A stretch of DNA of 64,000 nt from Shewanella benthica (GCA_023284085.1 JAKVHY010000003.1:1-64000), one strand, 5' to 3'. Positions 30,359 to 42,212 are shown, counted from the first letter of the stretch. The notes: a model not told the origin generated them from the letters alone. Translations and numbers: made by a program.

Positions 30359-33013
30359 ATGGCAGATACAACAGTAGAAAAACTGGCCGGCGAAATAGGA
30401 AAAACTGCAGACAGATTAGTCGAGCAGCTTTCTGATGCTGGAATCAAAAAAAGTAAATCAGATACAGTTTCTGAATCTGAGAAGCAGCAGTTGCTGAACT
30501 TTTTAAAGAAACAACATGGTGGCGATGCCACTCCAACTAAGATGACGCTGCAGCGTAAATCTGTTTCAACTTTAAGTGTAGGCTCTGGCCGTGACACTAA
30601 AGATGTCACAGTTGAAGTGCGTAAGAAACGTACTTTTGTTAAGCGTGATCCAGCAGCTGAAGAAGCGGCTAAAGCAGAGCAAGAGACTAAAGCCGCTGCC
30701 GATGCTGATGCAAAGTCGGCAGCCGATGCACTAGCCCAAGAGAAATCAAAAGTGGCCGAAGAAGCGAAAGAGAAAGCAAAAGTGGCAGCGGCTGAAAAAG
30801 CTAAGCCTGTAGCACTAACGGCAGAAGAGCAAGCTGCCAAAGCTGAGTCTGACAAGCTGCAATCTGCTCAAGAGCAGGCGGCTAAATCTAAGGCTGACGA
30901 AGAAGCGAATGCGGCAGCAGAAACTGCGCGTAAGCTTGCCGAAGAGAACTCGGCGCGTTGGGCCGAAGAAGAGAAGCAGCGTAAAGAGTCTGAGAAGACT
31001 GGTGACCATCATATCACCACTTCAACTGAGGCTCGTGCAGCGGAAGATACCGCCGATGCAAATGCAGAGAAGCGCGATCGTCGCCCTCGTAAGGCACCGA
31101 CTCCTGCTCCTGCTACTACAGGTAAAGGCAAGCGTCGCGGTGGCAGAGACACCCGTAATTCACGTAACTCTCGTGGTGGGCGTAACTCGCGTAATACTCG
31201 TAGCATAGCGCCTGAGTCTATGGACCATGCGTTCACTAAGCCTGTAGTCGTAGTTAAAGCCGATGTCAGCATAGGCGAGACGGTTTCAGTGTCTGAGCTA
31301 GCTCAGAAGATGGCAGTAAAGGCGACCGAGATCATCAAGACTATGATGAAGATGGGCTCCATGGTTACGATCAACCAGGTGCTCGATCAGGAAACCGCTC
31401 AGTTAGTCGCTGAAGAGATGGGTCACAAGGTAACACTGACTCGTGAAAACGAGCTTGAGCACCAGGTGCTAGCGGATCGTGATGCTAATGTTGAAGCCGT
31501 AACTCGTGCGCCAGTAGTGACTATCATGGGTCACGTCGACCATGGTAAGACATCCTTGCTGGATTACATTCGTAAGGCAAAAGTTGCCTCAGGCGAAGCC
31601 GGTGGTATTACTCAGCATATCGGTGCATACCATGTTGAAACTGACAATGGCATGATCACCTTCTTAGATACTCCTGGTCACGCGGCGTTCACGTCTATGC
31701 GTGCTCGTGGTGCTAAGGCGACGGACATCGTTATCTTGGTTGTTGCAGCCGATGATGGCGTTATGCCACAGACTATCGAAGCGATTCAACATGCTAAGGC
31801 CGGTAAAGTGCCTTTGATTGTTGCAGTCAACAAGATGGATAAGCCTGATGCGGATGCAGAGCGTGTTAAAAGTGAGCTTTCTCAACACGGCATCATGTCT
31901 GAAGATTGGGGCGGCAACAACATGTTCGTTAGCGTTTCGGCTAAGACTGGTCAAGGCATCGATGAACTGTTAGAAGCCATTTTGCTTGAAGCTGAAGTTC
32001 TCGAGCTTAAAGCTATCAAAGAAGGCATGGCGGCTGGTGTTGTCATCGAATCTAAGCTAGATAAGGGTCGTGGTCCAGTTGCTACCGTCCTGGTACAGGA
32101 AGGTACACTTAAGCAAGGCGATATCGTTCTTTGTGGTCTTGAGTACGGTAAAGTCCGTGCCATGCGCGATGAGAATGGCCAGACTATCAAGGAAGCGGGT
32201 CCGTCGTTCCCAGTAGAGATTCTTGGTCTCTCTGGTGTTCCAGCTGCCGGTGATGAAGCTACTGTAGTTCGTGATGAGCGTAAGGCTCGTGAAGTTGCCC
32301 TGTATCGTCAAGGCAAGTTCCGCGATGTTAAGCTAGCACGTCAGCAGAAGTCTAAGCTTGAGAACATGTTTGCTAACATGACTGAAGGCGTAGTTGAGGA
32401 ACTTAATATCGTGCTTAAGGCCGATGTACAAGGTTCACTCGAGGCTATCGCTGACTCGCTCAACAAGCTGTCTACCGATGAAGTTAAGGTTAATATTATC
32501 GCACGTGGTGTCGGTGGTTTAACCGAAACTGATGCGACATTGGCCTCAGCTTCTAACGCTATCATGATAGGTTTCAACATTCGTGCCGATGCACAAGCGC
32601 GTAAGGTTATCGACAGCGAAAGCGTCGATCTTCGTTACTACAGCGTCATCTACCACTTGATAGATGAAGTTAGAGACGCGATGAGTGGCCTGCTAGCTCC
32701 TGAGTTCAAGCAAGTGATTATCGGTCTTGCTGAAGTTCGAGATGTGTTTAAGTCTCCTAAGATTGGCGCAATCGCCGGTTGTATGGTGACTGAAGGTACC
32801 ATCAAGAAGAGCGCTCCAATCCGCGTACTACGTGAAAACATCGTTATCTACGAAGGTGAGCTAGAATCACTGCGTCGTTTCAAAGATGATGTAGCTGATG
32901 TACGTAACGGTATGGAATGTGGTATCGGTGTGAAGAACTATAATGACGTCAGAGTAGGCGATCAGATAGAGGTCTTCGAAACCATTGAGATTGCTCGCTC
33001 CTTAGAAGCGTAA
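30359..33013 (+). CDS. infB: Translation initiation factor IF-2
   Basis: GTPase that places initiator tRNA on the 30S subunit. 884 aa against 890 in E. coli. The long charged Ala/Lys/Glu-rich N-terminal region includes an Arg/Asn/Ser-rich patch (about 260-285). The G domain carries GHVDHGKTS near 390, DTPGHAAF and NKMDKPD. Beta-barrel and IF2-C domains follow. I use the ATG at 30359 with AGAGGGGA 8 nt upstream; codons before it overlap nusA and are unlike IF-2. Confidence 0.97.
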   Translation: MADTTVEKLAGEIGKTADRLVEQLSDAGIKKSKSDTVSESEKQQLLNFLKKQHGGDATPTKMTLQRKSVSTLSVGSGRDTKDVTVEVRKKRTFVKRDPAAEEAAKAEQETKAAADADAKSAADALAQEKSKVAEEAKEKAKVAAAEKAKPVALTAEEQAAKAESDKLQSAQEQAAKSKADEEANAAAETARKLAEENSARWAEEEKQRKESEKTGDHHITTSTEARAAEDTADANAEKRDRRPRKAPTPAPATTGKGKRRGGRDTRNSRNSRGGRNSRNTRSIAPESMDHAFTKPVVVVKADVSIGETVSVSELAQKMAVKATEIIKTMMKMGSMVTINQVLDQETAQLVAEEMGHKVTLTRENELEHQVLADRDANVEAVTRAPVVTIMGHVDHGKTSLLDYIRKAKVASGEAGGITQHIGAYHVETDNGMITFLDTPGHAAFTSMRARGAKATDIVILVVAADDGVMPQTIEAIQHAKAGKVPLIVAVNKMDKPDADAERVKSELSQHGIMSEDWGGNNMFVSVSAKTGQGIDELLEAILLEAEVLELKAIKEGMAAGVVIESKLDKGRGPVATVLVQEGTLKQGDIVLCGLEYGKVRAMRDENGQTIKEAGPSFPVEILGLSGVPAAGDEATVVRDERKAREVALYRQGKFRDVKLARQQKSKLENMFANMTEGVVEELNIVLKADVQGSLEAIADSLNKLSTDEVKVNIIARGVGGLTETDATLASASNAIMIGFNIRADAQARKVIDSESVDLRYYSVIYHLIDEVRDAMSGLLAPEFKQVIIGLAEVRDVFKSPKIGAIAGCMVTEGTIKKSAPIRVLRENIVIYEGELESLRRFKDDVADVRNGMECGIGVKNYNDVRVGDQIEVFETIEIARSLEA

Positions 33014-33021
33014 AGCGTAAT

Positions 33022-33045
33022 AGGGCGGCGAAAGCCGCCCTTTTT
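33022..33045 (+). terminator. Terminator-like hairpin between infB and rbfA
   Basis: Stem AGGGCGGC (33022-33029) / GCCGCCCT (33034-33041) with a GAAA tetraloop and five T. It probably reduces read-through into rbfA-truB and may protect the infB mRNA 3' end. Confidence 0.85.
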
Positions 33046-33090
33046 GTTTATAGCTGCAAACAGCAGAATAAAATATTAAGGCCAAATATT

Positions 33091-33513
33091 ATGGCAAAAG
33101 AATTTAGTCGTACACGCCGTATCGGGCAACAGTTACAACAAGAGTTAGCGCAAGTATTACATCGCGATATCAAAGACCCTCGTGTAGGCATGGTAACGGT
33201 CAATGATGTGGAAGTATCTCGCGATCTGAGTTACGCCAAGGTTTTTGTCACCTTCTTCGAAGAAGATGAGAAGATAGTGGCAGTGAAGCTTGAAGCCCTC
33301 AGTAGTGCCGCTGGCTACATACGTTCTTTGGTAGCGGGCCGTATGAAATTGCGAGTCATGCCAGAACTTAGATTCATCTATGATGCTTCATTGGTTGAAG
33401 GCATGCGTATGTCAAACCTGGTGACACGCGTCATTCATAACGACGAAGCTAAGCAGAAAAAAGCCAATCGTGATGAACAAGGTGAAGATAAAGATCAGCA
33501 AGGTGAGGACTAA
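33091..33513 (+). CDS. rbfA: 30S ribosome-binding factor RbfA
   Basis: Late 30S assembly factor and cold-shock protein. 140 aa, single KH-like domain: [44 protein letters not shown], and [17 protein letters not shown]. The C-terminal tail is charged ([11 protein letters not shown]). Its stop overlaps the truB start (TAATG). Confidence 0.96.
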   Translation: MAKEFSRTRRIGQQLQQELAQVLHRDIKDPRVGMVTVNDVEVSRDLSYAKVFVTFFEEDEKIVAVKLEALSSAAGYIRSLVAGRMKLRVMPELRFIYDASLVEGMRMSNLVTRVIHNDEAKQKKANRDEQGEDKDQQGED

Positions 33514-34475
33514 TGGGTCGTCGTCAGCGTGGTCGCTTCATTGATGGGATCCTTCTCTTAGATAAAGAGACCGGAATGAGCTCTAATTTTGCCCTGCAAA
33601 GGGTAAAGCGGCTTTTCGATGCCAATAAAGCGGGTCATACTGGCGCCTTAGATCCATTAGCCACAGGTATGTTACCTATATGCCTGGGTGAAGCGACCAA
33701 GTTTTCTCAACATCTTCTCGATGCGGATAAGCGTTATCTGGTTACGGCTAAGCTCGGTGTGCGCACAGATACTAGTGATTCTGACGGTGAAGTGGTACAG
33801 ACTCGTCCTCTGGATTTCACTCAAGAATTACTGATGGAGTCTCTGGATTATTTTCGTGGCGAGACGATGCAGGTGCCTTCCATGTTCTCGGCACTCAAGC
33901 ATAAGGGTCAGCCCCTTTACAAGTATGCCCGCCAAGGCATCGAAGTGCCTAGAGAAGCCAGACCCATTACTGTATTTGAACTGAATTTTATCTCGTTAGA
34001 AGGCGATGAGCTGACCTTAGACATACATTGTTCTAAGGGAACCTACATTCGTACCATCACAGATGATCTCGGTGAAATGTTGGGCTGTGGCGCTCATGTG
34101 ATCATGCTCAGACGTACTCAAGTCGCAGACTACCCTTATGATCGCATCGTAAGCTTAACTCAGTTAAATGAGATGGTTGAAAAGGCTGAGGCCGAAGGTG
34201 CAGATGCTAAGGCTATGCTGGATGAGTTATTGTTGCCCATGGATACGGCGGTCAGTAAGTTTCAAGAAATGAACTTAGCCGACACTGTTGCACCTTATCT
34301 AATGAACGGCAATCCGGTGCAGAACCCTGGAACTTGTCAGTTAGCCGATGGAGAACTCGTGCGGCTCACTATTGGTGAAGAGCATAAGTTTGTCGGTATC
34401 GGCTCAATCAATGATGATGGCCTGCTGGCACCTAAGCGCCTCATCGTGCTGAGAGATGGCGTAGAAACCACTTAA
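33513..34475 (+). CDS. truB: tRNA pseudouridine-55 synthase
   Basis: Makes psi-55 in the T-loop of tRNAs. 320 aa. The catalytic Asp lies in [16 protein letters not shown] near residue 48. [20 protein letters not shown] and the C-terminal PUA-like domain are present. The ATG overlaps the rbfA stop by 1 nt. Confidence 0.97.
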   Translation: MGRRQRGRFIDGILLLDKETGMSSNFALQRVKRLFDANKAGHTGALDPLATGMLPICLGEATKFSQHLLDADKRYLVTAKLGVRTDTSDSDGEVVQTRPLDFTQELLMESLDYFRGETMQVPSMFSALKHKGQPLYKYARQGIEVPREARPITVFELNFISLEGDELTLDIHCSKGTYIRTITDDLGEMLGCGAHVIMLRRTQVADYPYDRIVSLTQLNEMVEKAEAEGADAKAMLDELLLPMDTAVSKFQEMNLADTVAPYLMNGNPVQNPGTCQLADGELVRLTIGEEHKFVGIGSINDDGLLAPKRLIVLRDGVETT

Positions 34476-34604
34476 CGTTACCTTTTAGCGGTTATTTTAC
34501 TTTGCTGGTTGCGTAACCCGCCGGGAATAGGTAAAATGCCGCGCTCCTTTAGCTGAGTTAGTGATTGGCTAAAGATTTATTAATGCATTATTTGGAGAGA
34601 CAAA

Positions 34605-34874
34605 ATGTCACTAAATGCTGAACAAACTGCAAAAATCTTGGCCGACTTCGGTCGTTGTGAAAACGATACTGGTTCTTCTGAAGTTCAGGTTGCTCTTTTA
34701 ACTGCTCAGATTAATCATCTACAGGGCCATTTCAAGCAGCACATCCACGATCATCACTCTCGTCGTGGTCTACTACGTATGGTCAGCACACGTCGTAAAC
34801 TTCTTGCATACCTAAAGCGTACTGAAAATGTTCGTTACCAGGATCTAATCAAGAAGCTAGGTCTACGTCGTTAA
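34605..34874 (+). CDS. rpsO: 30S ribosomal protein S15
   Basis: A four-helix primary 16S rRNA-binding protein of 89 aa. The hallmark sequences are present: [31 protein letters not shown] and RRKLLAYLK. It normally precedes pnp in one operon; here a terminator and an opposite-strand GGDEF-EAL gene lie between them. Confidence 0.98.
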   Translation: MSLNAEQTAKILADFGRCENDTGSSEVQVALLTAQINHLQGHFKQHIHDHHSRRGLLRMVSTRRKLLAYLKRTENVRYQDLIKKLGLRR

Positions 34875-34895
34875 TTTTAACGATTAAACCTGGAT

Positions 34896-34920
34896 AAGGA
34901 GGCTTAGGCCTCCTTTTTTA
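34896..34920 (+). terminator. Rho-independent terminator after rpsO
   Basis: Stem AAGGAGGC (34896-34903) / GCCTCCTT (34908-34915) followed by T6. Confidence 0.9.
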
Positions 34921-34950
34921 TTGCCTGTAAAAAAGTGGAGGAAGACAGAG

Positions 34951-34981
34951 TTCCTAGAATCTAGAATCTAGAATCTAGAAA
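34951..34981. repeat. Heptamer array B (CTAGAAT, four copies)
   Basis: TTC-CTAGAAT-CTAGAAT-CTAGAAT-CTAGAAA. It lies between the rpsO terminator and the stop codon of the convergent GGDEF-EAL gene, ending 8 bp from that stop. Same family as arrays at 8925, 50746 and 53671. Confidence 0.9.
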
Positions 34982-34988
34982 TTGGTGA

Positions 34989-37022
34989 TTATATCTGACT
35001 GATAGTTGCAGTCATTGGTTTGATATATTTTTCTTCAAAATCATGTTGAGACAGAGGTTTACTGAAGAGGAAACCTTGCCCCATCTGACAATCATTGGCT
35101 TTGAGCCAATCTAACTGATCTTGGGTTTCTATTCCTTCCGCGACGATATTGAGCTTAAGTTGTTTACCTAACATTAAGATGGTCGAGGCTATGGCACTCT
35201 CCTGGGGGAGGTCGCTAACGAAGCAGCGATCGATTTTCATGGTGGTAATGGGAAGGTGGCGTAAATAAGATAATGATGAGTAACCTGTACCGAAATCATC
35301 CACGGCAATACCGAATCCTGCCGATTTAAGCTGCTCCAGCTTGGTAATGGCTTTCTCTATATTATTCATCAGGGAAGTTTCAGTTATCTCTATCTCTAAC
35401 AACTCAGGTCTTATCTGGTATCTAAGGGAGAGCTGTTTTATATCCGGAACCAAACTTGGATCTTCAAATTGCTGTGAAGCCACATTGACCGCAATCGGCA
35501 GTGCAAAATTATACTTTTTTTGCCACTCCTTGATTGTCTTACATGCCTGCTCTATGACCCAGCGACCTATGGGTATGATGATCCCTGTTTCTTCGGCTAC
35601 CGGGATAAAGGTCATGGGACTAATCAGGCGGCCATCTTTCTGCCAGCGAATAAGTGCCTCACAGGCAATCACTTTTCCTGTGTTGATATCGAGTTTTGGC
35701 TGGAAATGTAGCACAAACTCATTGTTCTTTAGTGCGTCATGCAGGGAAGCTTCGGTTCGTAACCTAACCGCTGCACGCTCTGTCATTTGTTGCTTGAAGA
35801 AGGCCCATTGATTCGACCCTGCAGCCTTTGCGCTATACATGGCGATATCCGCATGGCGGATGAGATCCTCGGCGCTCATACCGTCATCGGGGTAGATAGA
35901 TATCCCGACTGATGCCGCCGGATGAATAGTGTGTTCGTTGAGTTGCATAGGGGTGTTCAGTTGAAAAAGCAGGTGCTCAACAAAGTCGGCTGCTTGATCC
36001 GGGCTGCGTATTTCATCGGCTAATATCACGAATTCATCTCCGCCTAGGCGAGCCACTGTGCCTTTATCTGCTACGACGCGTTCGAGAACTCGAGCTATTC
36101 GGGTAAGAAATTGGTCTCCTATGGCATGACCCAAGGAATCGTTGATATTTTTAAACCTGTCTAGGTCGATAAATAACATGCAAAATTGGTGTTTATGTAC
36201 ACGGGCCCTTTGAATGGTAACCGCTATGGTTTCCAGTAGTAGGGTGCGGTTAGGTAAACCCGTGAGTGGGTCTCGAGTCGCCATCTTTCTCAGTTTACTC
36301 TGGGTCTGCCCGAACTGAATAAGTATCTGGTTAAATTTTGATGTCACCAGACCTAGCTCATCATCCATGTGAGCCTTAGATACCGGCAGTAAGTTCTCAT
36401 CGGGTGATTCAGGATCGATCTTGTCAATTGCTTCACTGATCTCGGCGATGGGTTTGGTCAAGAAACGATGAAAAACAATCGACAGCAATAGAGTAATAAG
36501 TAGGGCTCTTGTCAAAGTTGCAATTAAGCTGAATCTGAGTTGTGAAAAGAGTGAATCTGTGAGTTCCTGAGTGTCGTAGAAGATGGTTAATGTCCCTATG
36601 AGCTGCTGTTTCTCACTGTCTTTAAAATTAAAGGGTCGATAAAGGGTTCGCGAGATCTCTCTGAGATCGCCAAAGAGTTTCTTACTTAATTGATCAAACA
36701 TATTGGGTGAAGAGATAGGTGAGGCGACTGAGACAAACATGGAACCGTCATCGAGTTCGATAACTGCGGAACCAACATGGGCGACTTTTAACACACCCTC
36801 TATGGTTTGTTTAGCTAAGTTATCGTCCAATGCCCAGACTGCGTTCGAGGCGGGTTGCTCTACCGAGTCTAACAACTCTTTCTGCGATGCTTTAAGTTCA
36901 TCCCTGGTGGTAACACCGACTAAGGCAATTTCGACGATAAAAATGGCGACAGCGAAGAAAAGTGCCGAAAAAACGACAAGGCTGGTTTGTTTCCATGTAA
37001 GCGATTTAAAGCTAGCAGTCAT
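34989..37022 (-). CDS. Membrane GGDEF-EAL cyclic-di-GMP enzyme with HAMP
   Basis: Inner-membrane sensor of about 677 aa that should make and/or degrade c-di-GMP. TM1 is near 14-36, a periplasmic sensor domain spans about 40-163, TM2 is near 165-188, then HAMP to about 243. The GGDEF motif near 327-331 is intact, but the usual upstream RxxD inhibitory site is replaced by ADKG. The EAL motif (CEALIRW, near 455), EITE and DDFGTGYSS are intact, so phosphodiesterase activity is plausible. Which activity dominates cannot be told. ATG 37022 is preceded by GGATGAG; ATG 37034 is an alternative start. The gene sits antisense between rpsO and pnp. Confidence 0.9.
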   Translation of the reverse strand: MTASFKSLTWKQTSLVVFSALFFAVAIFIVEIALVGVTTRDELKASQKELLDSVEQPASNAVWALDDNLAKQTIEGVLKVAHVGSAVIELDDGSMFVSVASPISSPNMFDQLSKKLFGDLREISRTLYRPFNFKDSEKQQLIGTLTIFYDTQELTDSLFSQLRFSLIATLTRALLITLLLSIVFHRFLTKPIAEISEAIDKIDPESPDENLLPVSKAHMDDELGLVTSKFNQILIQFGQTQSKLRKMATRDPLTGLPNRTLLLETIAVTIQRARVHKHQFCMLFIDLDRFKNINDSLGHAIGDQFLTRIARVLERVVADKGTVARLGGDEFVILADEIRSPDQAADFVEHLLFQLNTPMQLNEHTIHPAASVGISIYPDDGMSAEDLIRHADIAMYSAKAAGSNQWAFFKQQMTERAAVRLRTEASLHDALKNNEFVLHFQPKLDINTGKVIACEALIRWQKDGRLISPMTFIPVAEETGIIIPIGRWVIEQACKTIKEWQKKYNFALPIAVNVASQQFEDPSLVPDIKQLSLRYQIRPELLEIEITETSLMNNIEKAITKLEQLKSAGFGIAVDDFGTGYSSLSYLRHLPITTMKIDRCFVSDLPQESAIASTILMLGKQLKLNIVAEGIETQDQLDWLKANDCQMGQGFLFSKPLSQHDFEEKYIKPMTATISQI

Positions 37023-37217
37023 TAACTCATCCATTAATCAGTGAACTGATATTAGAAACGGAACTATTTAGGCATTCCATAACAAAATAATCCTGATAAT
37101 ATTCACTTTAGAGAAAAGTTTCGGCTTTGTCATCAATCTGTGCCCTTTATCTCTTGAATAGAGATGAAGTATACTTACGCGCGTAATTAAGATAATTAAA
37201 TTTAAGGAATGGTTCAC

Positions 37218-39326
37218 GTGAATCCAATCGTAAAGAGTTTTGAGTATGGTCAGCACACAGTCACATTAGAGACTGGGGTTATTGCACGTCAAGCAGATGC
37301 TGCCGTTTTAGCAAGTATGGGTGATACTACAGTTTTGGTTACTGTGGTAGGAAAGAAATTCGAAGAGCCGGGTCGCGACTTTTTCCCTCTCACAGTGAAT
37401 TATCAGGAAAGAACTTACGCTGCTGGTAAGATCCCTGGTGGTTTCTTTAAGCGTGAAGGTCGTCCATCTGAGAGTGAGACGCTGATCGCGCGTCTTATCG
37501 ACCGTCCTATTCGTCCTCTATTCCCTAATGGCTTCAAGAATGAAGTTCAGGTAATTATCACAGTGGTTTCTGTGGATCCTGAAATCAATCCTGATGTTAT
37601 CTCTATGATAGGTACTTCTGCAGCCCTAGCTATCTCAGGCCTGCCATTCAATGGTCCATTGGGTGTGGCACGCGTTGGTTACATCAACGGCGAATATATC
37701 CTTAACCCTGAAGTTAGTCAGTTAGCCGAGAGTGACCTAGACCTAATCGTCGCAGGTACCGAAGGCGCAGTATTGATGGTGGAGTCTGAAGCCGCCTCAT
37801 TAGCAGAAGAAGTGATGCTAGGCAGCGTTGCCTATGGTCACGAGCAACAGCAAGTTGTGATCACTGCCATCAAGGAGCTTAAAGCTGAAGCGGGTAAGCC
37901 TGCATGGGATTGGACTGCACCTGTATCTGATGCAGATTTGGTCGCTAAAATTAAGGCGCTTGCAGAAGAAAAATTCTCAGCTGCATACCAGATCGCTGAT
38001 AAGAGTGAACGTCGTGACGCGGTTAATGTACTTAAGAGTGACGCTATCGAGACACTCGTTGCTGAAAATGCGGATGTCGACTTACGTGAAGTTGGTAAGA
38101 TATTAAGTAGCGTTGAGAAGCAAGTCGTACGTAGTCGCATCATAGCGGGTAAGCCTCGTATCGATGGTCGTGAGCCAGATATGGTTCGTGGTCTTAACGT
38201 GATGGCCGGTGTACTTCCACGTACTCACGGTAGCGCGATATTTACCCGTGGTGAGACTCAAGCACTAGTAACTTGTACTCTAGGTACCGAGCGTGATGCA
38301 CAGAAAGTTGACAGCATCATGGGCGAATACACTAACCGCTTTATGCTGCACTACAACTTCCCTCCTTACTGTGTTGGTGAGACGGGTTTTGTTGGTTCGC
38401 CTAAGCGTCGTGAAATTGGTCACGGTAAGCTAGCTTGGCGTGGTATGAAAGCGGTTATGCCTTCTGCTGAAGAATTCCCATACAGCATTCGCGTCGTATC
38501 AGAGATCACTGAATCAAACGGTTCAAGCTCTATGGCTTCTGTATGTGGTACTTCTCTTGCGTTAATGGATGCGGGTGTACCAATCAAGACGTCTGTTGCC
38601 GGTATTGCTATGGGTCTAGTTAAAGAGGGTGACGATTTCGTCGTTCTTTCTGACATTTTAGGTGATGAAGATCACTTAGGTGATATGGACTTCAAAGTTG
38701 CTGGTACTCGTGACGGTATCACTGCACTGCAGATGGATATCAAGATCGAAGGTATCACACAAGAGATCATGCAGATCGCACTTCAGCAAGCTTATGGCGC
38801 TCGAGTTCATATCCTTAACGTTATGGACCAGGCTATTGGTACACATCGTGACGATATTTCAGCTCACGCACCACGTATTACCATCATCAAGATCAACCCT
38901 GAAAAGATCCGTGATGTGATTGGTAAAGGTGGCGCTACAATCCGTGCGCTTACAGAAGAGACTGGTACCACTATCGAGCTAGAAGATGACGGTACAGTTA
39001 AGATCGCTTCTTCTAACGGCGAAGCGACTAAAGAAGCTATCCGTCGTATCGAAGAGATCACTGCTGAAGTCGAAGTCGGTACTATCTATAACGGTAAGGT
39101 TGTTCGTATCGTTGATTTCGGTGCCTTCGTGACAATCTTGCCTGGTAAAGATGGTTTGGTTCACATCTCTCAGATCGCTGAAGAGCGTGTTGCTAACGTT
39201 TCTGATTACCTACAGACTGGCCAAGAAGTCAAAGTTAAGGTGATGGAAGTTGATCGTCAAGGTCGCGTACGTCTTTCTATGAAAGAAGCGCAGCCTAAAG
39301 CCGAGTCAGCACCTGCTGCCGAGTAA
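37218..39326 (+). CDS. pnp: Polyribonucleotide nucleotidyltransferase (PNPase)
   Basis: 3'-5' phosphorolytic exoribonuclease and degradosome component. About 702 aa: two RNase PH domains (ending near 555; [50 protein letters not shown]), KH ([20 protein letters not shown]) and S1 ([20 protein letters not shown]). I prefer the GTG at 37218, giving MNPIVKSF like E. coli MLNPIVRKF, because AAGGA (37204-37208) is 9 nt upstream; ATG 37209 abuts it. A small hairpin (ATCTCT/AGAGAT, 37149-37165) lies in the leader. Confidence 0.97.
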   Translation: MNPIVKSFEYGQHTVTLETGVIARQADAAVLASMGDTTVLVTVVGKKFEEPGRDFFPLTVNYQERTYAAGKIPGGFFKREGRPSESETLIARLIDRPIRPLFPNGFKNEVQVIITVVSVDPEINPDVISMIGTSAALAISGLPFNGPLGVARVGYINGEYILNPEVSQLAESDLDLIVAGTEGAVLMVESEAASLAEEVMLGSVAYGHEQQQVVITAIKELKAEAGKPAWDWTAPVSDADLVAKIKALAEEKFSAAYQIADKSERRDAVNVLKSDAIETLVAENADVDLREVGKILSSVEKQVVRSRIIAGKPRIDGREPDMVRGLNVMAGVLPRTHGSAIFTRGETQALVTCTLGTERDAQKVDSIMGEYTNRFMLHYNFPPYCVGETGFVGSPKRREIGHGKLAWRGMKAVMPSAEEFPYSIRVVSEITESNGSSSMASVCGTSLALMDAGVPIKTSVAGIAMGLVKEGDDFVVLSDILGDEDHLGDMDFKVAGTRDGITALQMDIKIEGITQEIMQIALQQAYGARVHILNVMDQAIGTHRDDISAHAPRITIIKINPEKIRDVIGKGGATIRALTEETGTTIELEDDGTVKIASSNGEATKEAIRRIEEITAEVEVGTIYNGKVVRIVDFGAFVTILPGKDGLVHISQIAEERVANVSDYLQTGQEVKVKVMEVDRQGRVRLSMKEAQPKAESAPAAE

Positions 39327-39343
39327 TCACTATTTAGTGAATT

Positions 39344-39373
39344 AAAAAAGGAGACCTCAGGGTCTCCTTTTTT
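39344..39373 (+). terminator. Rho-independent terminator after pnp
   Basis: A 13-bp stem: six A plus GGAGACC (39344-39356) pairing with GGTCTCC plus six T (39361-39373), loop TCAG. Confidence 0.93.
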
Positions 39374-39498
39374 GTTGCCGCTGATGTCGTTTTCTATCAA
39401 TAAGCTGAATGAATTGAGAAAAACTTAAATCCCTGATAGCAGTAGCGATAGGGGATTGCTATGATTAGCTTCATAGTTGAACTCAAAGGGTTAAATGG

Positions 39499-40398
39499 AT
39501 GAATAAAAACATGCGGACCACCGCAATCGCTGTTTTGGCTGGTATGAGTATTTTCCTGACCGGATGTGTGTCGACTCAGTCTGGTGGCGCCGAGCAAGGT
39601 AAGGTGTTGGTCGAGCCTGTCATGCCCGATTATAAGCTGGAAATAACGCTTGCCAAGTTAAATGAAATTTTATCCTCAGCCGATTTAACTCAAGAGCAAA
39701 AAGCACGATTCCATTATGACCGCGGTGTCATCTATGACAGCGTAGGTTTGCGGATTTTGAGCCGAATCGATTTTCATCAAGCATTGAAACTTCAGCCTAA
39801 TCTCGCCGATGCCTATAACTTCATCGGGATCTATTATACCCAGGAAGGTCAGTTCGAGAGTGCATATGAAGCCTTCGATGCTGTGCTGGAGCTGTCACCC
39901 GAATATGATTACGCATACTTAAACCGTGGTATTGCCCTTTATTATGGTGAGCGTTACGAGTTAGCGGTTGCTGATATGCAATCATTCTATGCATTGGACC
40001 CTAAAGATGGCTACCGTGCCTTATGGTTATACCTGACACAAAGTGCTCAGGATCCTGAGCAAGCCAAAGCTAATCTGATACTGAGCCAGCCAGAGCTTGC
40101 GCCAAATGCCTGGTCGAGTGTACTGGTGGATTATTATCTTGGCAAAAAATCCAGGGAAGAGGTGTTTGCTGCGGCTAAAGTGGGGCTTTCTCACCCCAAT
40201 GAATATGCGGAACGTCTATGTGAAGCCTACTTTTATATTGCTAAGATAGCCCAAGAGCAAGGTCAGTACAGCGACGCGGCAAATTATTTCAGACTGGCAC
40301 TGGCGACAAATATCTATGACTTTGTCGAGCATAGATATGCGCGAATCGAGTTAGCTAAGTTAAATTTACTTATGCATCAAGAACTGCAGAGTCAATAA
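39499..40398 (+). CDS. nlpI: TPR lipoprotein NlpI
   Basis: Outer-membrane lipoprotein adaptor; in E. coli NlpI brings the protease Prc to the endopeptidase MepS and scaffolds peptidoglycan hydrolases. 299 aa. Lipobox FLTGC with C23. TPR helices are at about 65-165 (ADAYNFIGIYYTQEGQFESAYEAFDAVLELSPEY, split by loops) with further helical repeats to the end. Located directly after pnp as in E. coli. Confidence 0.95.
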   Translation: MNKNMRTTAIAVLAGMSIFLTGCVSTQSGGAEQGKVLVEPVMPDYKLEITLAKLNEILSSADLTQEQKARFHYDRGVIYDSVGLRILSRIDFHQALKLQPNLADAYNFIGIYYTQEGQFESAYEAFDAVLELSPEYDYAYLNRGIALYYGERYELAVADMQSFYALDPKDGYRALWLYLTQSAQDPEQAKANLILSQPELAPNAWSSVLVDYYLGKKSREEVFAAAKVGLSHPNEYAERLCEAYFYIAKIAQEQGQYSDAANYFRLALATNIYDFVEHRYARIELAKLNLLMHQELQSQ

Positions 40399-40424
40399 TT
40401 CAGCTCTGACGTTATTTAAAGCCT

Positions 40425-40453
40425 AATGCCATCTCAACGAGATGGCATTTTTT
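40425..40453 (+). terminator. Rho-independent terminator after nlpI
   Basis: Stem AATGCCATCTC (40425-40435) / GAGATGGCATT (40439-40449), loop AAC, then T-run. Confidence 0.93.
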
Positions 40454-40557
40454 ATCCCTATATTAAAATGTAGACTCTGGGATAGTCACCTAGCTAATTT
40501 TCACGCTTGGCGCTATAATTGCCGCCTTTTTAGCACATCACCAATCTGCAGGTTACC

Positions 40558-42138
40558 ATGTCAGCCAATAAAGTTGAGGTCGGCAAACGTCGCACTTTCG
40601 CCATTATCTCTCACCCGGATGCGGGTAAAACCACCATAACCGAAAAAGTACTCTTGTTCGGTAATGCCTTACAGAAGGCCGGAACCGTAAAAGGTAAGAA
40701 GTCAGGTCAACATGCCAAGTCTGACTGGATGGAGATGGAGAAAGAGCGTGGTATCTCGATCACCACGTCTGTCATGCAGTTTCCCTATAAAGAGGCGTTA
40801 ATCAATCTTCTCGATACTCCGGGTCACGAAGATTTCTCGGAAGATACCTATCGTACCCTGACTGCCGTCGATTCTTGTTTGATGGTTATCGACTCGGCAA
40901 AAGGTGTAGAGCAAAGAACGATTAAGCTAATGGAAGTCACGCGCCTGCGTGATACGCCTATCGTCACTTTCATGAACAAGTTAGACCGTGATATTCGCGA
41001 TCCATTAGAGCTGATGGAAGAGGTCGAAGATGTCCTGAATATTGCCTGCGCACCCATTACCTGGCCGATAGGTTCAGGTAAAGAGTTTAAAGGTGTTTAC
41101 CACCTGCAGCGTGATGAGGTGATTTTATACCAGAGTGGTCAGGGACATACCATTCAGGATTCTAAGATCATCAAGGGGCTAGATAACCCAGAGCTTGATG
41201 ACGCTATCGGCGCCTATGCCGACGAAGTGCGCGAAGAATTAGAGTTGGTTCTTGGCGCCGCGACCGAGTTTGATCTCGAGCTGTTCCTCAAAGGAGAGCT
41301 TACGCCGGTATTCTTCGGTACGGCATTGGGTAACTTTGGTGTCGATCATATGCTCGATGGCATGGTCGAATGGGCTCCTACACCTCAGCCTCGTGAAACC
41401 GAGGCCAGAGAGGTGCAGCCGCAAGAGGAGAAGTTCTCTGGCTTCGTATTTAAGATCCAAGCAAACATGGACCCAAGACACAGGGATAGAGTCGCATTTA
41501 TGCGGATCTGTTCTGGTAAGTATGAGCAGGGCATGAAGATGCACCATGTTCGTCTAGGTAAAGATGTCAATGTCAGTGATGCACTTACCTTTATGGCTGG
41601 CGATCGTAATCGCGCCATAGTGGCATATCCAGGTGATATTATTGGCCTGCATAACCACGGCACCATGCGTATCGGCGATACATTTACCCAAGGTGAGAAG
41701 TTGCGTTTCACCGGCATACCTAACTTTGCTCCTGAGATGTTCCGTCGTATCCGTCTAAAGGATCCGTTGAAACAGAAGCAGCTACTTAAAGGCTTAGTTC
41801 AGCTTGCCGAAGAGGGAGCTGTACAGGTATTCAGACCCATAGATTCGAACGATCTTATCGTTGGCGCTGTTGGTGTACTTCAGTTTGAAGTGGTTGTTGG
41901 CCGATTGAAGAGTGAATATAAGGTCGAAGCCATCTATGAAGCCATCCATGTTGCCACAGCCCGTTGGGTGTATTGTGACGATGAGAAGAAACTGGACGAG
42001 TTCAGACGCAAGTGCAGCGTTAACTTAGCCTTGGATGGTGGCAATAACCTGACCTATATCGCCCCGACTATGGTTAACCTTAATCTGTCTATGGAGCGCT
42101 ACCCTGACGTTCACTTTGCCAAGACTCGTGAGAATTAA
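40558..42138 (+). CDS. prfC: Peptide chain release factor RF3
   Basis: Translational GTPase that recycles RF1/RF2 from the ribosome. 526 aa against 529 in E. coli. P-loop [13 protein letters not shown] near 19-31, switch [17 protein letters not shown], and NKLDRD for guanine specificity. EF-G-like domains II and III follow. It begins the block that in E. coli runs prfC-yjjV-deo. Confidence 0.97.
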   Translation: MSANKVEVGKRRTFAIISHPDAGKTTITEKVLLFGNALQKAGTVKGKKSGQHAKSDWMEMEKERGISITTSVMQFPYKEALINLLDTPGHEDFSEDTYRTLTAVDSCLMVIDSAKGVEQRTIKLMEVTRLRDTPIVTFMNKLDRDIRDPLELMEEVEDVLNIACAPITWPIGSGKEFKGVYHLQRDEVILYQSGQGHTIQDSKIIKGLDNPELDDAIGAYADEVREELELVLGAATEFDLELFLKGELTPVFFGTALGNFGVDHMLDGMVEWAPTPQPRETEAREVQPQEEKFSGFVFKIQANMDPRHRDRVAFMRICSGKYEQGMKMHHVRLGKDVNVSDALTFMAGDRNRAIVAYPGDIIGLHNHGTMRIGDTFTQGEKLRFTGIPNFAPEMFRRIRLKDPLKQKQLLKGLVQLAEEGAVQVFRPIDSNDLIVGAVGVLQFEVVVGRLKSEYKVEAIYEAIHVATARWVYCDDEKKLDEFRRKCSVNLALDGGNNLTYIAPTMVNLNLSMERYPDVHFAKTREN

Positions 42139-42181
42139 TCTACACTAGCGTTCGGCACCCTGTGCCCTGATATTTTTGCTT

Positions 42182-42212
42182 AAGCCCCATTCGAAAGATT
42201 GGGGCTTTTTTA
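42182..42212 (+). terminator. Rho-independent terminator after prfC
   Basis: Stem AAGCCCCA (42182-42189) / TGGGGCTT (42200-42207) followed by T-run. Confidence 0.9.
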
